Shown one piece after another: positions 5,614 to 5,702 of a stretch of DNA of 5,702 nt. This DNA comes from Novosphingobium sp. UBA6722. Lineage in GTDB: Bacteria > Pseudomonadota > Alphaproteobacteria > Sphingomonadales > Sphingomonadaceae. The first letter of the stretch is position 1; each line of letters begins with the position of its first letter. The stretch is taken from assembly GCA_002454125.1 (NCBI GenBank), contig DKII01000093.1, forward strand, positions 1-5,702. The letters run 5' to 3'. The notes under the pieces are model-generated. The model had not been told where the DNA came from and searched no databases. It worked only from the letters and a program-made list of their open reading frames with translations. Position numbers and translations under genes: made by a program.

Positions 5614-5702
5614 ATGAGCTTGCTGCGCCGAATCTGGGTTACTTTTCCGCTGGGTGCGGCAGCGGCGGCGTTTTCGATGCCTTCGCCGCCGCAGGCCGGG
5701 CC
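5614..5702 (+). CDS. Start of a probable exported protein, 3'-truncated by window edge
   Basis: The ATG at 5614 opens a frame that stays open to the window end (29 codons plus 2 bases). It is preceded by AAGG at 5602-5605 with an 8-nt spacer. The N-terminus looks like a Sec signal peptide: basic n-region MSLLRR, hydrophobic Ala-rich segment IWVTFPLGAAAAAFSM, then a Pro-rich c-region PSPPQAG with a possible cleavage after QA. The mature protein is not in the window, so the product cannot be identified. From memory of alphaproteobacterial gene order, an RlpA-type septal lytic transglycosylase next to tRNA-Ser would fit, but this is a guess from context only. Confidence 0.55.
   Translation, partial: MSLLRRIWVTFPLGAAAAAFSMPSPPQAG

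Overview
The window is GC-rich, densely packed chromosomal DNA with the codon use of an alphaproteobacterium. The E2/E3 protein signatures (E3 active site GGICLNWGCIPTK, a single-lipoyl E2 with Ala/Pro linkers) and the pairing of an E2-E3 operon without E1 genes suggest a sphingomonad (Sphingomonadales). That placement is an inference from family knowledge, not a database result. Nothing in the window looks like a phage, transposon, CRISPR array or other mobile element; this is a housekeeping region.

Layout, left to right. (1) Positions 1-1748, + strand: the 3' three quarters of rnr (RNase R), cut at its 5' end by the window edge. (2) Positions 1755-2207, - strand: a divergent UspA-family stress protein, converging on rnr with 6 bp between stop codons. 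(3) Positions 2208-2334: a short divergent control region with candidate -10 hexamers on both strands and a perfect 8-bp inverted repeat just downstream of the rightward one. (4) Positions 2335-5430, + strand: a tight three-gene unit, pdhC (pyruvate dehydrogenase E2), lpd (E3, dihydrolipoamide dehydrogenase) and a CsaA-type tRNA-binding protein. (5) Positions 5433-5522, - strand: tRNA-Ser(UGA) with an encoded CCA end, whose 3' end lies 2 nt from the csaA stop codon. (6) Positions 5523-5613: a short divergent gap. (7) From 5614, + strand: the first 29 codons of a gene whose product starts with a signal-peptide-like sequence and which runs off the window.

Functionally, pdhC and lpd supply the acetyl-transfer core and the lipoamide-reoxidising component of the pyruvate dehydrogenase complex. 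The E1 (pdhA/pdhB) genes are not here and must lie elsewhere, as reported for the two-cluster arrangement in Zymomonas mobilis. RNase R, CsaA and the tRNA are RNA-related genes. Their proximity to the pdh genes is probably conserved gene packing rather than one pathway, although csaA is placed to be co-translated with lpd.

I found no convincing new biological system. The points most worth a second look are the inverted repeat in the pdhC leader, the same-frame lpd/csaA junction, and the collision of csaA with the tRNA gene without a visible terminator.
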